Positions 8,496 through 17,214 of a DNA stretch of 64,000 nucleotides are shown piece by piece. The notes under the pieces are model-generated. The model made no database searches. It was not told where the DNA came from and saw nothing but the letters and a program-made list of their open reading frames with translations. The position numbers and the translations under genes are program-made. Numbering within the stretch: the first letter of the stretch is position 1; each line of letters opens with the position of its first letter. Source of the stretch: Denitrobaculum sp965232285. GTDB lineage: Bacteria > Pseudomonadota > Alphaproteobacteria > Kiloniellales > Kiloniellaceae. The DNA is taken from contig CBDDPL010000004.1 of NCBI GenBank assembly GCA_965232285.1, positions 5,704,001-5,768,000 of the forward strand. The letters are read 5' to 3'.

Positions 8496-9641
8496 TTACA
8501 TCAAGACCAGATCGTCACGGTGTATCAGTTCTTCCCGCCCGCGGTAGCCAAGGCGGGCTTCGATTTCACCGCTCTGAAAGCCGATGATGCGGCTGGCGTC
8601 GACGGCGGAATAGGCGGCGAGGCCGCGGGCGATTTCCACGCCTGCGGGGGTCAGCAGGGTGACGGAGTCGCCCCGTTCGAACTTACCCTCCACGGCCGTG
8701 ACACCGGCGGGCAGCAGGCTCTTGCCCCGCCTCAGGGCGCGGACGGCGCCTTCGTCGAGGCGCAGCCGGCCGGTCGGCTGCAGGGCGCCGGCGATGTAGC
8801 GTTTGCGCGCGGTCCGCGGCTCTACCTCCGAGAGGAACCAGGAGGCGCGCTGGCCGTTCGACAGGCCGGTCAGGGGATTCATGCGTCGGCCGTCGGTGAT
8901 CACCATCTTGCAGCCGGCCCCGACCGCGATCTTGGCGGCCGCCAGCTTGGTCACCATGCCGCCGGAGCTGTAGCCGGGCAGGGCGTCGCCGCCCATGGCC
9001 TCGATCTCCGGCGTGATGGCGGCGATCTCGGGCAGGAATTCGGCCTGCGGATCGCGCTTGGGATCGGCGGTATAGAGCCCGTCAATATCCGACAGCAGAA
9101 TCAACACATCTGCATTCATCATGGCCGCGACCCGGGCGCCCAGCCGGTCATTGTCGCCGAAGCGGATCTCGCTGGTGGCCACCGTGTCGTTCTCGTTGAT
9201 CACCGGCACCGCACCCAGGCGCAGCAGCGTGGTCAGGGTGTTGCGGGCGTTGAGATGCCGGCGGCGCTGTTCGGTATCGCCCAGCGTCAGAAGGATCTGT
9301 GCGACCGTGACATCATGGCGCGCGAGAGCTTCCTGGTAGGCGTGGGCCAGCAGGATCTGGCCGCTGGCCGCTGCGGCCTGCTTTTCCTCCAGCTTGAGAT
9401 TACCGGAGCGCAAGCCCAGATGCCGGCGACCGACGGCGATGGCGCCGGAGGACACCAGGATCACTTCGGTACCGGTCTTGACCAGCCCGGCGACATCGTC
9501 GGTCAGGGCATCCAGCCAGTCACGGCGGACCTGCCCGCTGGCGTCGTCGACCAGCAGTGCCGAGCCGATCTTGACGACGACACGTTTACTGCCGGTCAGG
9601 CTGTGCGTCCGGGTTCCCTGGATCTCTTTCGCAGTGCTCAC
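8496..9641 (-). CDS. proB: Glutamate 5-kinase
   Basis: First, feedback-controlled step of proline synthesis: phosphorylates glutamate. The amino-acid kinase domain covers about residues 20-270: VVVKIGSALLVDD, VSSGAIAVGRRHLG, INENDTVATSEIRFGDND, LLSDIDGLYTADP, and YSSGGMVTKLAAAKIA. A C-terminal PUA domain follows (about 290-375: GALQPTGRLRLDEGAVRAL, YSAVDASRIIG). The length of 381 aa is typical of the two-domain type. Its start codon overlaps the obgE stop by 4 bp, showing translational coupling. Confidence 0.97.
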   Translation of the reverse strand: MSTAKEIQGTRTHSLTGSKRVVVKIGSALLVDDASGQVRRDWLDALTDDVAGLVKTGTEVILVSSGAIAVGRRHLGLRSGNLKLEEKQAAAASGQILLAHAYQEALARHDVTVAQILLTLGDTEQRRRHLNARNTLTTLLRLGAVPVINENDTVATSEIRFGDNDRLGARVAAMMNADVLILLSDIDGLYTADPKRDPQAEFLPEIAAITPEIEAMGGDALPGYSSGGMVTKLAAAKIAVGAGCKMVITDGRRMNPLTGLSNGQRASWFLSEVEPRTARKRYIAGALQPTGRLRLDEGAVRALRRGKSLLPAGVTAVEGKFERGDSVTLLTPAGVEIARGLAAYSAVDASRIIGFQSGEIEARLGYRGREELIHRDDLVLM

Positions 9642-10735
9642 GGCTCGGAGGTCTCCGAATCGGGCTCCACTTCAGGCATCTCGATGGGCTGCCAGGCGGA
9701 ATCCCAATCGCTTGCGCGGGTAACACTGTCATCCGCCCGTTCTTCCCGGTCCCGGGCGATGTGCTCGAACAGCTTGGCGAGCACCGGTTGGACGCCTTCA
9801 CCGGAGACACCCGACAGGGCGCGGACCTCGCCGACCGCAATCTCCTTCAGCGCCGCGAGCCGTTCCGTGCGCATTTCTTCGGTCAGGGCATCGATCTTGT
9901 TGAGGCCGACGACTTCGGGCTTGTGATTCAACTCCCGGCCATAGGCGGCCAGCTCGGCCCGCACGGTCCTGTAGGCTTCCAGGAAATCCTCCTGGCTGCC
10001 GTCGACCAGATGCAGCAGCACGCCGCAGCGCTCCACATGACCCAGGAAGCGGTCGCCCAAACCGTGCCCTTCATGGGCGCCCTCGATCAGCCCGGGGATG
10101 TCCGCGATCACGAATTCCTCGCCGCCCAGATAGACGACGCCCAGATTGGGATGCAGCGTGGTGAAGGGATAGTCGCCGATTTTCGGCCGCGCGCGGGAGA
10201 CCGCCGAAAGGAAGGTCGACTTGCCGGCGTTGGGCAGGCCGACGAGGCCAGCGTCGGCGATCAGCTTCAGCCGCAGCCAGACCCACTGCTCTTCGCCGGG
10301 CCAGCCGGGGTCGCAGCGCCGTGGCGCGCGGTTGGTCGAGGTCTTGAAGCGGGCGTTGCCGAAGCCGCCGTCACCGCCCTTGCAGAGCGTGACCTGCTGG
10401 CCTTCCTCGGTCAGGTCGGCAATGACTTCCTGCTTGTCCTCGGACAGGATCTCGGTGCCGACCGGCACCTTGACGATCAGGTCCGGACCGCCGGCGCCGG
10501 TCATGTCCCGGCCCTTGCCGTTCTCGCCCCGCTTGGCCTTGAAGTGCTGCTTGTAGCGGAAGTCGATCAGGGTGTTCAGGCCGTTGACCGCTTCAAAGAC
10601 CAGATCGCCGCCGCGCCCGCCGTCGCCGCCGTTGGGGCCGCCGAACTCGACGTACTTCTCCCGCCGGAAGCTGATGCAGCCATCGCCGCCGTCGCCGCTC
10701 TTGATGAAGATTTTGGCCTCGTCGAGGAACTTCAT
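9638..10735 (-). CDS. obgE: GTPase ObgE/CgtA
   Basis: An essential GTPase for 50S ribosome assembly and stress control. The glycine-rich Obg domain is residues 1-158 (KSGDGGDGCISFRREKYVEFGGPNGGDGG). The GTPase domain follows, with G1 GLPNAGKST, G3 DIPGLIEGAHEG, G4 NKID and G5 ALSGVSG. The short acidic tail after residue 330 is typical of proteobacterial forms. It lies upstream of proB with a 4-bp overlap and downstream of rpmA behind a strong hairpin. Confidence 0.97.
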   Translation of the reverse strand: MKFLDEAKIFIKSGDGGDGCISFRREKYVEFGGPNGGDGGRGGDLVFEAVNGLNTLIDFRYKQHFKAKRGENGKGRDMTGAGGPDLIVKVPVGTEILSEDKQEVIADLTEEGQQVTLCKGGDGGFGNARFKTSTNRAPRRCDPGWPGEEQWVWLRLKLIADAGLVGLPNAGKSTFLSAVSRARPKIGDYPFTTLHPNLGVVYLGGEEFVIADIPGLIEGAHEGHGLGDRFLGHVERCGVLLHLVDGSQEDFLEAYRTVRAELAAYGRELNHKPEVVGLNKIDALTEEMRTERLAALKEIAVGEVRALSGVSGEGVQPVLAKLFEHIARDREERADDSVTRASDWDSAWQPIEMPEVEPDSETSEP

Positions 10736-10802
10736 CGCTCTATTGGACCCTTCGTCCAGTCAGTTATCCGGCCGGGCCGGAGTTTTCCGTAAATCAAACA
10801 CG

Positions 10803-10832
10803 AAAAAGGGGGAATGGCATGCCATTCCCCCT
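10803..10832 (-). terminator. Rho-independent terminator between rpmA and obgE
   Basis: A perfect 26-nt palindrome at 10807-10832 (arms AGGGGGAATGGCA and TGCCATTCCCCCT). On the minus strand it is followed directly by TTTTT. It lies 40 bp downstream of rpmA and should end or attenuate the rplU-rpmA transcript before obgE. Confidence 0.9.
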
Positions 10833-10872
10833 GAATTCTATCACCCTCGGAAAAGAACCGAGAGGCGGGGCC

Positions 10873-11133
10873 TTAAGAGGCCTTTGGCTCGACCGACACG
10901 TAGGTGCGGCCGCCGGCTTTCTGCTGAAAGCTGACGTGGCCCTCGACCTTCGCGAAGATCGTGTGGTCCTTGCCCATGCCGACGTTGTCGCCCGGGTGGA
11001 ACTGCGTGCCGCGCTGACGCACGACGATGTTGCCGGGGATGACGAGCTCGCCGCCGTACTTCTTGACGCCGAGGCGCCGGCCGGCCGAGTCGCGGCCGTT
11101 GCGGGAGCTACCGCCTGCTTTTTTATGTGCCAT
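10873..11133 (-). CDS. rpmA: 50S ribosomal protein L27
   Basis: Ribosomal protein at the peptidyl transferase centre whose N-terminal tail contacts tRNA. The 86-aa product starts MAHKKAGGSSRNGRDSAGRR and contains GNIVVRQRGTQFHPG and NVGMGKDHTIFA, all canonical L27 segments. There is no Firmicutes-type cleaved leader. Six bases separate it from rplU, so they form one operon. Confidence 0.98.
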   Translation of the reverse strand: MAHKKAGGSSRNGRDSAGRRLGVKKYGGELVIPGNIVVRQRGTQFHPGDNVGMGKDHTIFAKVEGHVSFQQKAGGRTYVSVEPKAS

Positions 11134-11139
11134 GGAGCC

Positions 11140-11559
11140 TTACTCCTCTTCGTTAGCCTTGGGGGCCGGAGCGTCCTCGGCTTCCGCCTTGGGCTCTTCA
11201 GCCTTCGCCTTGGGGGCGGCCTTCTTCTTCGCCGCAGCCTTCTTGCCGCCGGTCAGGATGTCCGTGACCTTGAGGACGGTCAGATCCTGGCGGTGGCCGT
11301 TCTTGCGGCGATGGTTCTGGCGGCGCTGCTTCTTGAACACGATGACCTTGTCGCCCCGGGTCTGCTCAACCACTTCGGCGGCGACCGATGCGCCCTCGAC
11401 GAAGGGAGAACCCGTGGTGACGCTGTCCCCGTCGCCAAGCATGAGCACGGAGTCGAGAGCCACAGAGGCACCGGCCTCACCCTCGAGCTTTTCGACGACG
11501 ACGATATCGTCTTTGGCGACCTTGTATTGCTTGCCGCCTGTTTTGATGACTGCGAACAT
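11140..11559 (-). CDS. rplU: 50S ribosomal protein L21 with C-terminal Ala/Lys extension
   Basis: 23S rRNA-binding protein of the large subunit. The core (1-103) starts MFAVIKTGGKQYKVAKDD and includes KVIVFKKQRRQNHRRKNGHRQ and a VTDI segment. After residue 105 comes a low-complexity tail of about 35 residues (GGKKAAAKKKAAPKAK, then an acidic stretch), common in alphaproteobacterial L21 and probably disordered. It is the first gene of the rplU-rpmA operon. Confidence 0.97.
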   Translation of the reverse strand: MFAVIKTGGKQYKVAKDDIVVVEKLEGEAGASVALDSVLMLGDGDSVTTGSPFVEGASVAAEVVEQTRGDKVIVFKKQRRQNHRRKNGHRQDLTVLKVTDILTGGKKAAAKKKAAPKAKAEEPKAEAEDAPAPKANEEE

Positions 11560-11724
11560 GTCGGTATTTACCGGCTATTTTGCGTGAACGAATAGGCGGC
11601 AACCGCAAGGGCGGCCCCGCCGGACCCGCGGAATATAGCTATGGCGAACGGCCTGTCAACGCTTTTCCCGCAAGAATTCCAGAGTCTTTCCCGACCGTTA
11701 GGCCGCGGGGTTAAATCGCTGGTT

Positions 11725-12777
11725 TCACGGGCTTTGCGGAGACACCGGCACCGCGCCGAGATGCAGCACCGCCGTTGCCGCTTCCGCGCCTCCGCTTTCG
11801 GGTGTTCCCCTGGCGGATCTTTCGTAACCCTGGGCGAAAAGTTCCCCCGTCGCGGCGTTGGCCAGCATTACAAGACGCGTTGTCTCGTTCAGAATCGGGG
11901 GCTTTAACCATTCGAAGGGTGATTCCCCCTCCTTTGCGGCAGCTTCTTCAGCCTGCCAGGCCAGCATCGCGGCACTGCGGGCTTCGCTCTGCTCGCCGCG
12001 CGCCTTGGCCCTGGCCTTGTAGCTTTGCCAGTGATTCCCGGCGGACGCGGGCGATTCGCGGACGAAGGCCTCCGTTTCGCTGCGTTCTATCACGCAGCCT
12101 TCCTCCGCCTTGGTCCCGCTCAAGAGGAAGATCGAGGGCAGGGCCAGTTCGGTTTCGCACAGAAGCTTCTTTGCCGTCGTGTAATCCGGGCAGGTCTCGA
12201 AGGCCTGGCGCAGCAGATGGGCCGGCGGAATGGCGCGTCGTTTCCAGACCCGCTTGCGGTTGGCCAGCCAGTCCAGGGGCATAACAGGCGTCCGGCGCGG
12301 CATGGGGGCCTGATGAATGGCGGCAGAGAAGCGCCCTGGCGCCATACCCTGGATCGAGCCGGTGAAGCCCGGCCAGGTCAGGTTGATCCAGGGACCGGTC
12401 GGCGAGTCGCAGCGGGCGGCCACGATATCCGCGCCCAGGCGGTCGAGCGGCCAGTCCAGCACCCGGCGCAGCTCGTTGCCGCCGTCCGGCGCGGCGGTTA
12501 CCCCGGAAGTGCAGCCCCACTCGTAGTTGACGCTGAGAAAGTAGATGCCGGGCGCTTCCAGCCGCGCATTCATGGCGTCGATCTCGCCCAGGTAGGGGTT
12601 GCCGGATCTCTCGAGCCAATTGCGCGACAGGCGGTCGGCGAGCTTGACCGCGAAGGTTGGATAGTGGCTGCTGCCGGCCGCGAGCAGGGATCTTGCCCGA
12701 TCGATCTCCCGCTCGAAGAGTTCTTCCGGCCAGTGTCCACCCAGGTCGTGCAGGGGAATTTTCGGCAAAGACGCCAT
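11725..12777 (-). CDS. C45-like Ntn-hydrolase family protein (function unknown)
   Basis: About 350 aa without a signal peptide. The segment NYEWGCTSGVTAAPDGG around residue 84, with Cys89 in a GCTS context, resembles the autoproteolytic nucleophile of acyl-CoA:penicillin acyltransferase-like (C45) and choloylglycine hydrolase-like proteins. WINLTWPGFTGSIQGMAPGRFSAAIHQAP also fits the Ntn fold, in which the freed Cys acts on an amide or acyl bond. The substrate cannot be read from the sequence. The ATG at 12777 (MASLPKIP) is preferred over one at 12819. The gene ends 165 bp upstream of rplU and is likely a separate unit. Confidence 0.7.
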   Translation of the reverse strand: MASLPKIPLHDLGGHWPEELFEREIDRARSLLAAGSSHYPTFAVKLADRLSRNWLERSGNPYLGEIDAMNARLEAPGIYFLSVNYEWGCTSGVTAAPDGGNELRRVLDWPLDRLGADIVAARCDSPTGPWINLTWPGFTGSIQGMAPGRFSAAIHQAPMPRRTPVMPLDWLANRKRVWKRRAIPPAHLLRQAFETCPDYTTAKKLLCETELALPSIFLLSGTKAEEGCVIERSETEAFVRESPASAGNHWQSYKARAKARGEQSEARSAAMLAWQAEEAAAKEGESPFEWLKPPILNETTRLVMLANAATGELFAQGYERSARGTPESGGAEAATAVLHLGAVPVSPQSP

Positions 12778-12957
12778 GATGCTTAAGTATCTCGCTTTCG
12801 CTCCATCACCAGATGACAACTATATAGAGCCCGGGTGAAAAAATGAGCGACCGAATTTGCCGCCAGAAGCGCATTTGCCCGCTTGCAGGCGCCTGGGCGT
12901 TAGGCTAATGTCCCGCCGCTTCGCGGATCGGCCGTTTCGACCCAGGTTCCGCGGATC

Positions 12958-13047
12958 GGAGGGGTGCCGGAGTGGTCGAACGGGACGGTCTCGAAAACCG
13001 TTGTGCCTTTGCGGGTACCGTGGGTTCGAATCCCACCCCCTCCGCCA
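12958..13047 (+). tRNA. tRNA-Ser (anticodon CGA)
   Basis: A 90-nt tRNA with acceptor GGAGGGG pairing CCCCTCC, discriminator G and encoded CCA. The anticodon arm ACGGT-CTCGAAA-ACCGT gives anticodon CGA, which reads UCG. It has a long variable arm as expected for class II serine tRNA, and T-arm GTGGG-TTCGAAT-CCCAC. Its 3' end is the integration site of the island that follows and is restored intact by the left attachment sequence. Confidence 0.97.
13029..13047 (+). repeat. attL: 19-bp direct repeat within tRNA-Ser
   Basis: AATCCCACCCCCTCCGCCA, the 3' end of the tRNA, recurs exactly at 35350-35368. The two copies bracket an integrase-bearing segment, so they are read as the left and right attachment sites. 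Confidence 0.88.
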
Positions 13048-13137
13048 TATTCTTGTAAGTGATTGCCGTCCTTACAACTTACTGAAATTCAAAGATATAA
13101 TCTTCTCGCTGCTCCAGATGACTGTTACATTGGGAGT

Positions 13138-14871
13138 ATGGAAAAGATGCCTGCACACCCCCGCCTTTATCGCCGTGGAGCCACCTACTATCACCGCGCG
13201 GCCATACCCGTTGATATCAAGGGTACATACCCGAAGACCGAAGAAACTTTCTCTCTCGGCACGAAGGATTATCAGGAAGCGCTGAGACGTGTTCGCGTCG
13301 AGGCGGCGCGAGTTGATGGCCTGTTTGAGGAACACCGGAGACTTCTAGCGCAACAAGATCAGCCGGCTCTTGAGGATTTAACGCCGGAGCAGGTCAAGCA
13401 CATTGAGGCGGTGTACTATGCGCACCTTTTGGATGAGGACGATGATGTACGACTTGCTGAGTTTGACGGATGGAATCTCGAAGGTTACGCCGAAGAACTG
13501 GAAGACTGGGACGAAAACATCCGATATCTCTTCGCGCGCGGACAGCCCGGGGCATTCTTTGAGGACGAAGCTCACGAGGTCCTGAGTTGGGAAAATGTCG
13601 AGCTTAGGGCGCGTCCGCAGTCTATGGCGGAGAAAAAGGCGGTTCGAGCGCTTCAGCAGGCGTGTATCAAGGCAGCGCGAATTAAGAGGCTCCGAAATGA
13701 AGGAGAGCCAATAGAAACGCCCCAGATTGACAAGCCGCTAACACCAACCGAATCAGCCAAACCTAGTATTCAACCCCATGATAAGCGTCTTCCCTTGTTG
13801 TCTGAACTGGTACAGGAGTGGGTCGAAGAAAAAGTGCGCATCTCTTGGGCGGAGAAGACTGAGAGAGAACATCGTGTTTGGATTGGCCACTTTATCACCC
13901 TCGTTGGTGATCGCCCTCTAAGCACCTACGAAAAGAATGATGGTCGGGCATTCAAAAGGCTGCTCATGGAGTTGCCTGCGAACTGGAACAAGCAGAAACC
14001 GCTGAAGGGGCTCTCTGTAGATAAGGCAGCGGCGAGAGCGAAGGCGCTTGGCCTGACGCCAATGTCCGAGAAGAATATGAACAAGCTGCTTGGTTATGTC
14101 GGTTCGTTCTGGACCTGGGCAGAAAAACACTACGATGATTGTCCAAGCAATCCTCTAAAGGGCCTCAAGGTATCCCAGCGGCAACGGAGTGTGCGTGAAG
14201 AACGCGATCCATTCTCGATCCAAGAACTAAATGTGATCTTCTCTGCGCCGCTGTATGTCGGCTGCCGATCGCGGGATAGATGGGCAGAAAGTGGGATGCT
14301 CAAACTGGACGATTTGGGGATCTACTGGCTTCCTCTAGTGGGTTTGTTCACAGGCGCGAGATCTGGAGAAATCATTCAGCTCTATACGGAGGATATCCGC
14401 GAAGAGAATGGGATTGTGTTCGTTGATATAAATGGAAATGGGGAAGACAAGCGGCTTAAAACACCTCACAGCCACAGAAAGGTCCCAATCCATAAGGCAC
14501 TTGTGGATCTTGGGTTTTTACGGCACGTGGCGATGCGTCGGGAAGGCCGCGATCAGCGGCTGTTCCCTGAAATGAAGATGGGGCATGACGGCTATTATTC
14601 TTCACCCTTCTCTAAGCACTTCCGCCGATTCCTCGAAAGAGTGGGTATAAAGAGCGAGACGAACGCCTTTCATTCGTTCCGACACACCTTCGAGGATGCT
14701 TGTCGCGACTCCCGTATCAGCAAGGATGTTATGGACGCCCTACAGGGGCACAGCGAGCGCGGCATGTCGGGGCGCTACGGGCGGGGGTTTGCCTTAGAAA
14801 CGTTAGCTGAAGAGATGAAGAAGCTTCGCTACGATGGACTGGATTTATCGCATCTTACGGCGAACAACTGA
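13138..14871 (+). CDS. Tyrosine recombinase/integrase
   Basis: Site-specific recombinase for the island. The N-terminal HPRLYRRGATYYHRAAIPVDIKGTYP resembles the DUF6538 arm-binding region common in integrases of proteobacterial islands. A SAM-like core-binding domain (about 215-330) and the catalytic domain follow. Catalytic residues visible are Arg408 (FTGARSGEI), His512-x-x-Arg515 (HSFRHTF), GHS in LQGHSERG and the nucleophile Tyr547 (SGRYGRGF), numbering from the ATG at 13138. GGGAG lies 1 nt before that ATG and 10 nt before the next in-frame ATG at 13147, so the latter may be used. It reads away from the tRNA, as usual. Confidence 0.95.
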   Translation: MEKMPAHPRLYRRGATYYHRAAIPVDIKGTYPKTEETFSLGTKDYQEALRRVRVEAARVDGLFEEHRRLLAQQDQPALEDLTPEQVKHIEAVYYAHLLDEDDDVRLAEFDGWNLEGYAEELEDWDENIRYLFARGQPGAFFEDEAHEVLSWENVELRARPQSMAEKKAVRALQQACIKAARIKRLRNEGEPIETPQIDKPLTPTESAKPSIQPHDKRLPLLSELVQEWVEEKVRISWAEKTEREHRVWIGHFITLVGDRPLSTYEKNDGRAFKRLLMELPANWNKQKPLKGLSVDKAAARAKALGLTPMSEKNMNKLLGYVGSFWTWAEKHYDDCPSNPLKGLKVSQRQRSVREERDPFSIQELNVIFSAPLYVGCRSRDRWAESGMLKLDDLGIYWLPLVGLFTGARSGEIIQLYTEDIREENGIVFVDINGNGEDKRLKTPHSHRKVPIHKALVDLGFLRHVAMRREGRDQRLFPEMKMGHDGYYSSPFSKHFRRFLERVGIKSETNAFHSFRHTFEDACRDSRISKDVMDALQGHSERGMSGRYGRGFALETLAEEMKKLRYDGLDLSHLTANN

Positions 14872-15158
14872 CTGCACGGTAACCAGCCATACCCGACATT
14901 CAAAGAAGCAAGCGATCTAGTGTGTGCATTAGACCAGATGGTCGGCCATCTTCTAGCGGGGTCAACGCTAAAGCCTGATCCAAATTAGTCAGCTGCTCTA
15001 ACCGAAGTCTGACCTGCTCAGGTCCTACTTAAGTTGCCGAGTATCATACCCTAGACTTGCTCATCGGGCGAACGAAAGAGTAAGCGCAGCGAGGCCTGCG
15101 GGGGCCTTTCTTGCAAGCTGAAAATGGTTCGCCCGGTGCTCTTGTCCTTTGTTTCATT

Positions 15159-15893
15159 TTAAGTTTCAGGATTTTTTGGATAAAACACCGCCATCCATTC
15201 GTGCTTTGTTTCTTGGAAGGCGACGCGGGTTTGATATGCTTCCTCCCAATTCTCGGGATAGAAAGCATTCAAGGCTTCTCCTGCCTGGACAGCGAGCCTG
15301 CCCATCTCAGAGAGTGTAGCTTGTATAGTTGTGGCCTCTACGAAAGGGCCTATCACGGCATCTCCGCCTTTTTGCGGGCGCATCATGTGGATTGAGTTCA
15401 TATTAGGGTGACCCGCAAGTTCGGAAAACATCTCGTACATTTCGTACCGCTTTTTGCCAATGAAACCGTCGCGTACATCAAGAGCTTCGCGTACACGTAA
15501 TGGAGAGAAGTGTTTCATTCGCTCTTTCTTGTTCGCGTGCCGCCATCGCTCAATGAGCCGTCGATCGGTTTTGAAGTAATCCAATAAAAACACTGTCTCC
15601 AAGATGTCTCGTAGAATAAGTGCACTGTTTTGTGAGTAGCCTGAAAGAGCAAGTTTCAAGCTCGCTCCAAAGGCGTTGAAGATCCTCATCCCGAGCATTT
15701 GGATAACTTTCATTTCTTCATCGCTGGTCCGGAATTGCCGCAGTAGATCGGCCAAATCCATCGAGTGTACGATTGCTTCAAGGTGTAATGAGATTTTGCC
15801 ATCTCGTTCTACAATTTCGACAGCTTTACTCCGAAGAAACTCTTCCTGAAGCTGAAGGCTTTGAAGGTTCGCGGGAATGGGATGCTTCGCCAT
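15159..15893 (-). CDS. Hypothetical helical protein
   Basis: About 244 aa from the ATG at 15893 (MAKHPIPANLQ). The sequence is almost wholly alpha-helical by composition, with no signal peptide or membrane segment. Noticeable segments are ALSGYSQNSALILRDILETVFLLDYF and FSELAGHPNMNSIHMM, an arrangement seen in small helical proteins of unknown role in islands. I recognise no catalytic motif. It is convergent with the integrase. Confidence 0.75.
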   Translation of the reverse strand: MAKHPIPANLQSLQLQEEFLRSKAVEIVERDGKISLHLEAIVHSMDLADLLRQFRTSDEEMKVIQMLGMRIFNAFGASLKLALSGYSQNSALILRDILETVFLLDYFKTDRRLIERWRHANKKERMKHFSPLRVREALDVRDGFIGKKRYEMYEMFSELAGHPNMNSIHMMRPQKGGDAVIGPFVEATTIQATLSEMGRLAVQAGEALNAFYPENWEEAYQTRVAFQETKHEWMAVFYPKNPET

Positions 15894-16438
15894 AATGAGC
15901 CTGTAATGCCGAGATTGTGTTATCTGCTGGGTCGCAGTTTCCGTCACAAAATTAGTCGCAGGTCAACGGTTGAATAGGCCTAAGCGGCCCTGCCGCCTTC
16001 CTGCAGCAAGTTCCCCGTGGCTTGTTCGCCTAACGCAGATCTGTCCGAGACTTAAAACGAACAAGGTGTGTTGCGCATATGGATAAGCCGGAGCTGTTAT
16101 ACAGGCGCTACGTGGCAAACCTTGGGTACACCAGCATCGGGATGTGGAGATGTTCCTAAGGCTATTCACGCGCTAACCATTGGTCATCATAGCAGTCGTG
16201 CGTCGCTTAGTGCGGCAAGACAACCGTATGCCGCTTCAGCTTGCTTCAATGCCGGCATACTTAATCGATTTGAGGTTTGGCGGTGCTCAAATCGATAAAC
16301 CACTCGTACGGACCGTAGGCTAAAGAAACCGGTTTTAGCTGGCGAGTCCAACCTCGCTAATTTGCCTCAGCGCGCGGCTGCGACGAATGCATGCCGAGGC
16401 GCACCCCGCTCACAAGTACATAGAAAGAATTCTCCCTA
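15894..16438. other. Intergenic stretch with one 11-bp hairpin
   Basis: No convincing gene; short open frames here have no ribosome-binding site or protein-like composition. The one clear structure is a perfect inverted repeat, ATCGATTTGAG at 16264-16274 and its complement at 16286-16296, with an 11-nt loop. Neither strand has a T-run after it, so it may be an operator or RNA hairpin ahead of the phage-like gene at 16439. Confidence 0.6.
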
Positions 16439-16993
16439 ATGTGTGACGCAACGGCTGTGCTTGCAGCCGCATCTACGGGCGCAAGCCTGCTTGGACAAAA
16501 GCAGTCTTCTGACGCTCAGCAAGAGTATCAGAACGCCCTTACCATTCAGAGAAACCAGGAAATAGAGGTTAATCAAATCCTCGCCAATCGCTCTGCAGCT
16601 CAAGAGCAGAGCCAGATCAATCAACAAACCACTGAACGCGAGATCGCCGTGTCCCAAGATCTCCAGGAATCATCCAGAGCTGCCCGAGAAGCGCGCGCTG
16701 CGCAAAGAGTGACCTTTGGAGAGGCGGGGGTTGTGGGTATTTCGGTAGATCGTGTCATCAACGACTATGCTCGCAAAGAGGCTCGTTACGCCGACTCTGT
16801 TACTGCCAACCTCGAGGGCTATCGCCAGAACGCTGAGAGTCAGAAGGGGGCCGTTGAGAGCCGGCGCCAGGGGCGGGTGGTATCCCTCGCCCCATACATC
16901 TCTGCGCCGGTCGAACAGCCGGATTACGTCGGTGCAGCCCTAAGGTCAGGTATGGTCGGCTACCGCGCCTATCAGCGGCTAGAGAAGAAGTAA
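16439..16993 (+). CDS. Podovirus internal virion protein-like (T7 gp14-type)
   Basis: 184 aa starting MCDATAVLAAASTGASLLGQKQSSDAQQEYQ. This Met-Cys start, Ala/Gly hydrophobic stretch, then a long Gln/Glu/Asn/Ala-rich helix is the pattern of T7-like internal core protein B, which is ejected to build the DNA channel across the envelope. FGEAGVVGISVDRVINDYARKEARY also fits phage homologues. No head, tail or terminase genes accompany it, so it is a leftover of a prophage or captured cargo. The ORF itself is intact. Confidence 0.7.
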   Translation: MCDATAVLAAASTGASLLGQKQSSDAQQEYQNALTIQRNQEIEVNQILANRSAAQEQSQINQQTTEREIAVSQDLQESSRAAREARAAQRVTFGEAGVVGISVDRVINDYARKEARYADSVTANLEGYRQNAESQKGAVESRRQGRVVSLAPYISAPVEQPDYVGAALRSGMVGYRAYQRLEKK

Positions 16994-17015
16994 TGCTTCT
17001 CCTGCGAGCCTTTAG

Positions 17016-17168
17016 CGAGAGAGTGTCGAGGTTCTATCTTTAGGGCTCGCATCTATTTCCGACGCGCCCGACATGTGGACGCTCATGCAGATTGGCCTCG
17101 GCGGCTACATTGGCGGACGCACCGCTGAGAAGATCGCCCCGCAGGTCACGCAGATGATCAATAAGTAG
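17016..17168 (+). pseudogene. Remnant of a 3TM-type phage holin
   Basis: A 50-codon open stretch ends at TAG 17166-17168. Its last 31 codons, from ATG 17073, read MWTLMQIGLGGYIGGRTAEK, then IAPQVTQMINK. This matches the C-terminal membrane helix and the GGYxxGRxxEK signature of 3TM holins (GTA/phage type). The upstream membrane segments are missing and a stop at 17013 closes the frame, so it is a truncated copy. It follows the gp14-like gene by 22 bp. Confidence 0.55.
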
Positions 17169-17214
17169 GTTTGGTAGTTCCGAGGGTGGATAAGTTAGTC
17201 CCTCTCGGAACCAC

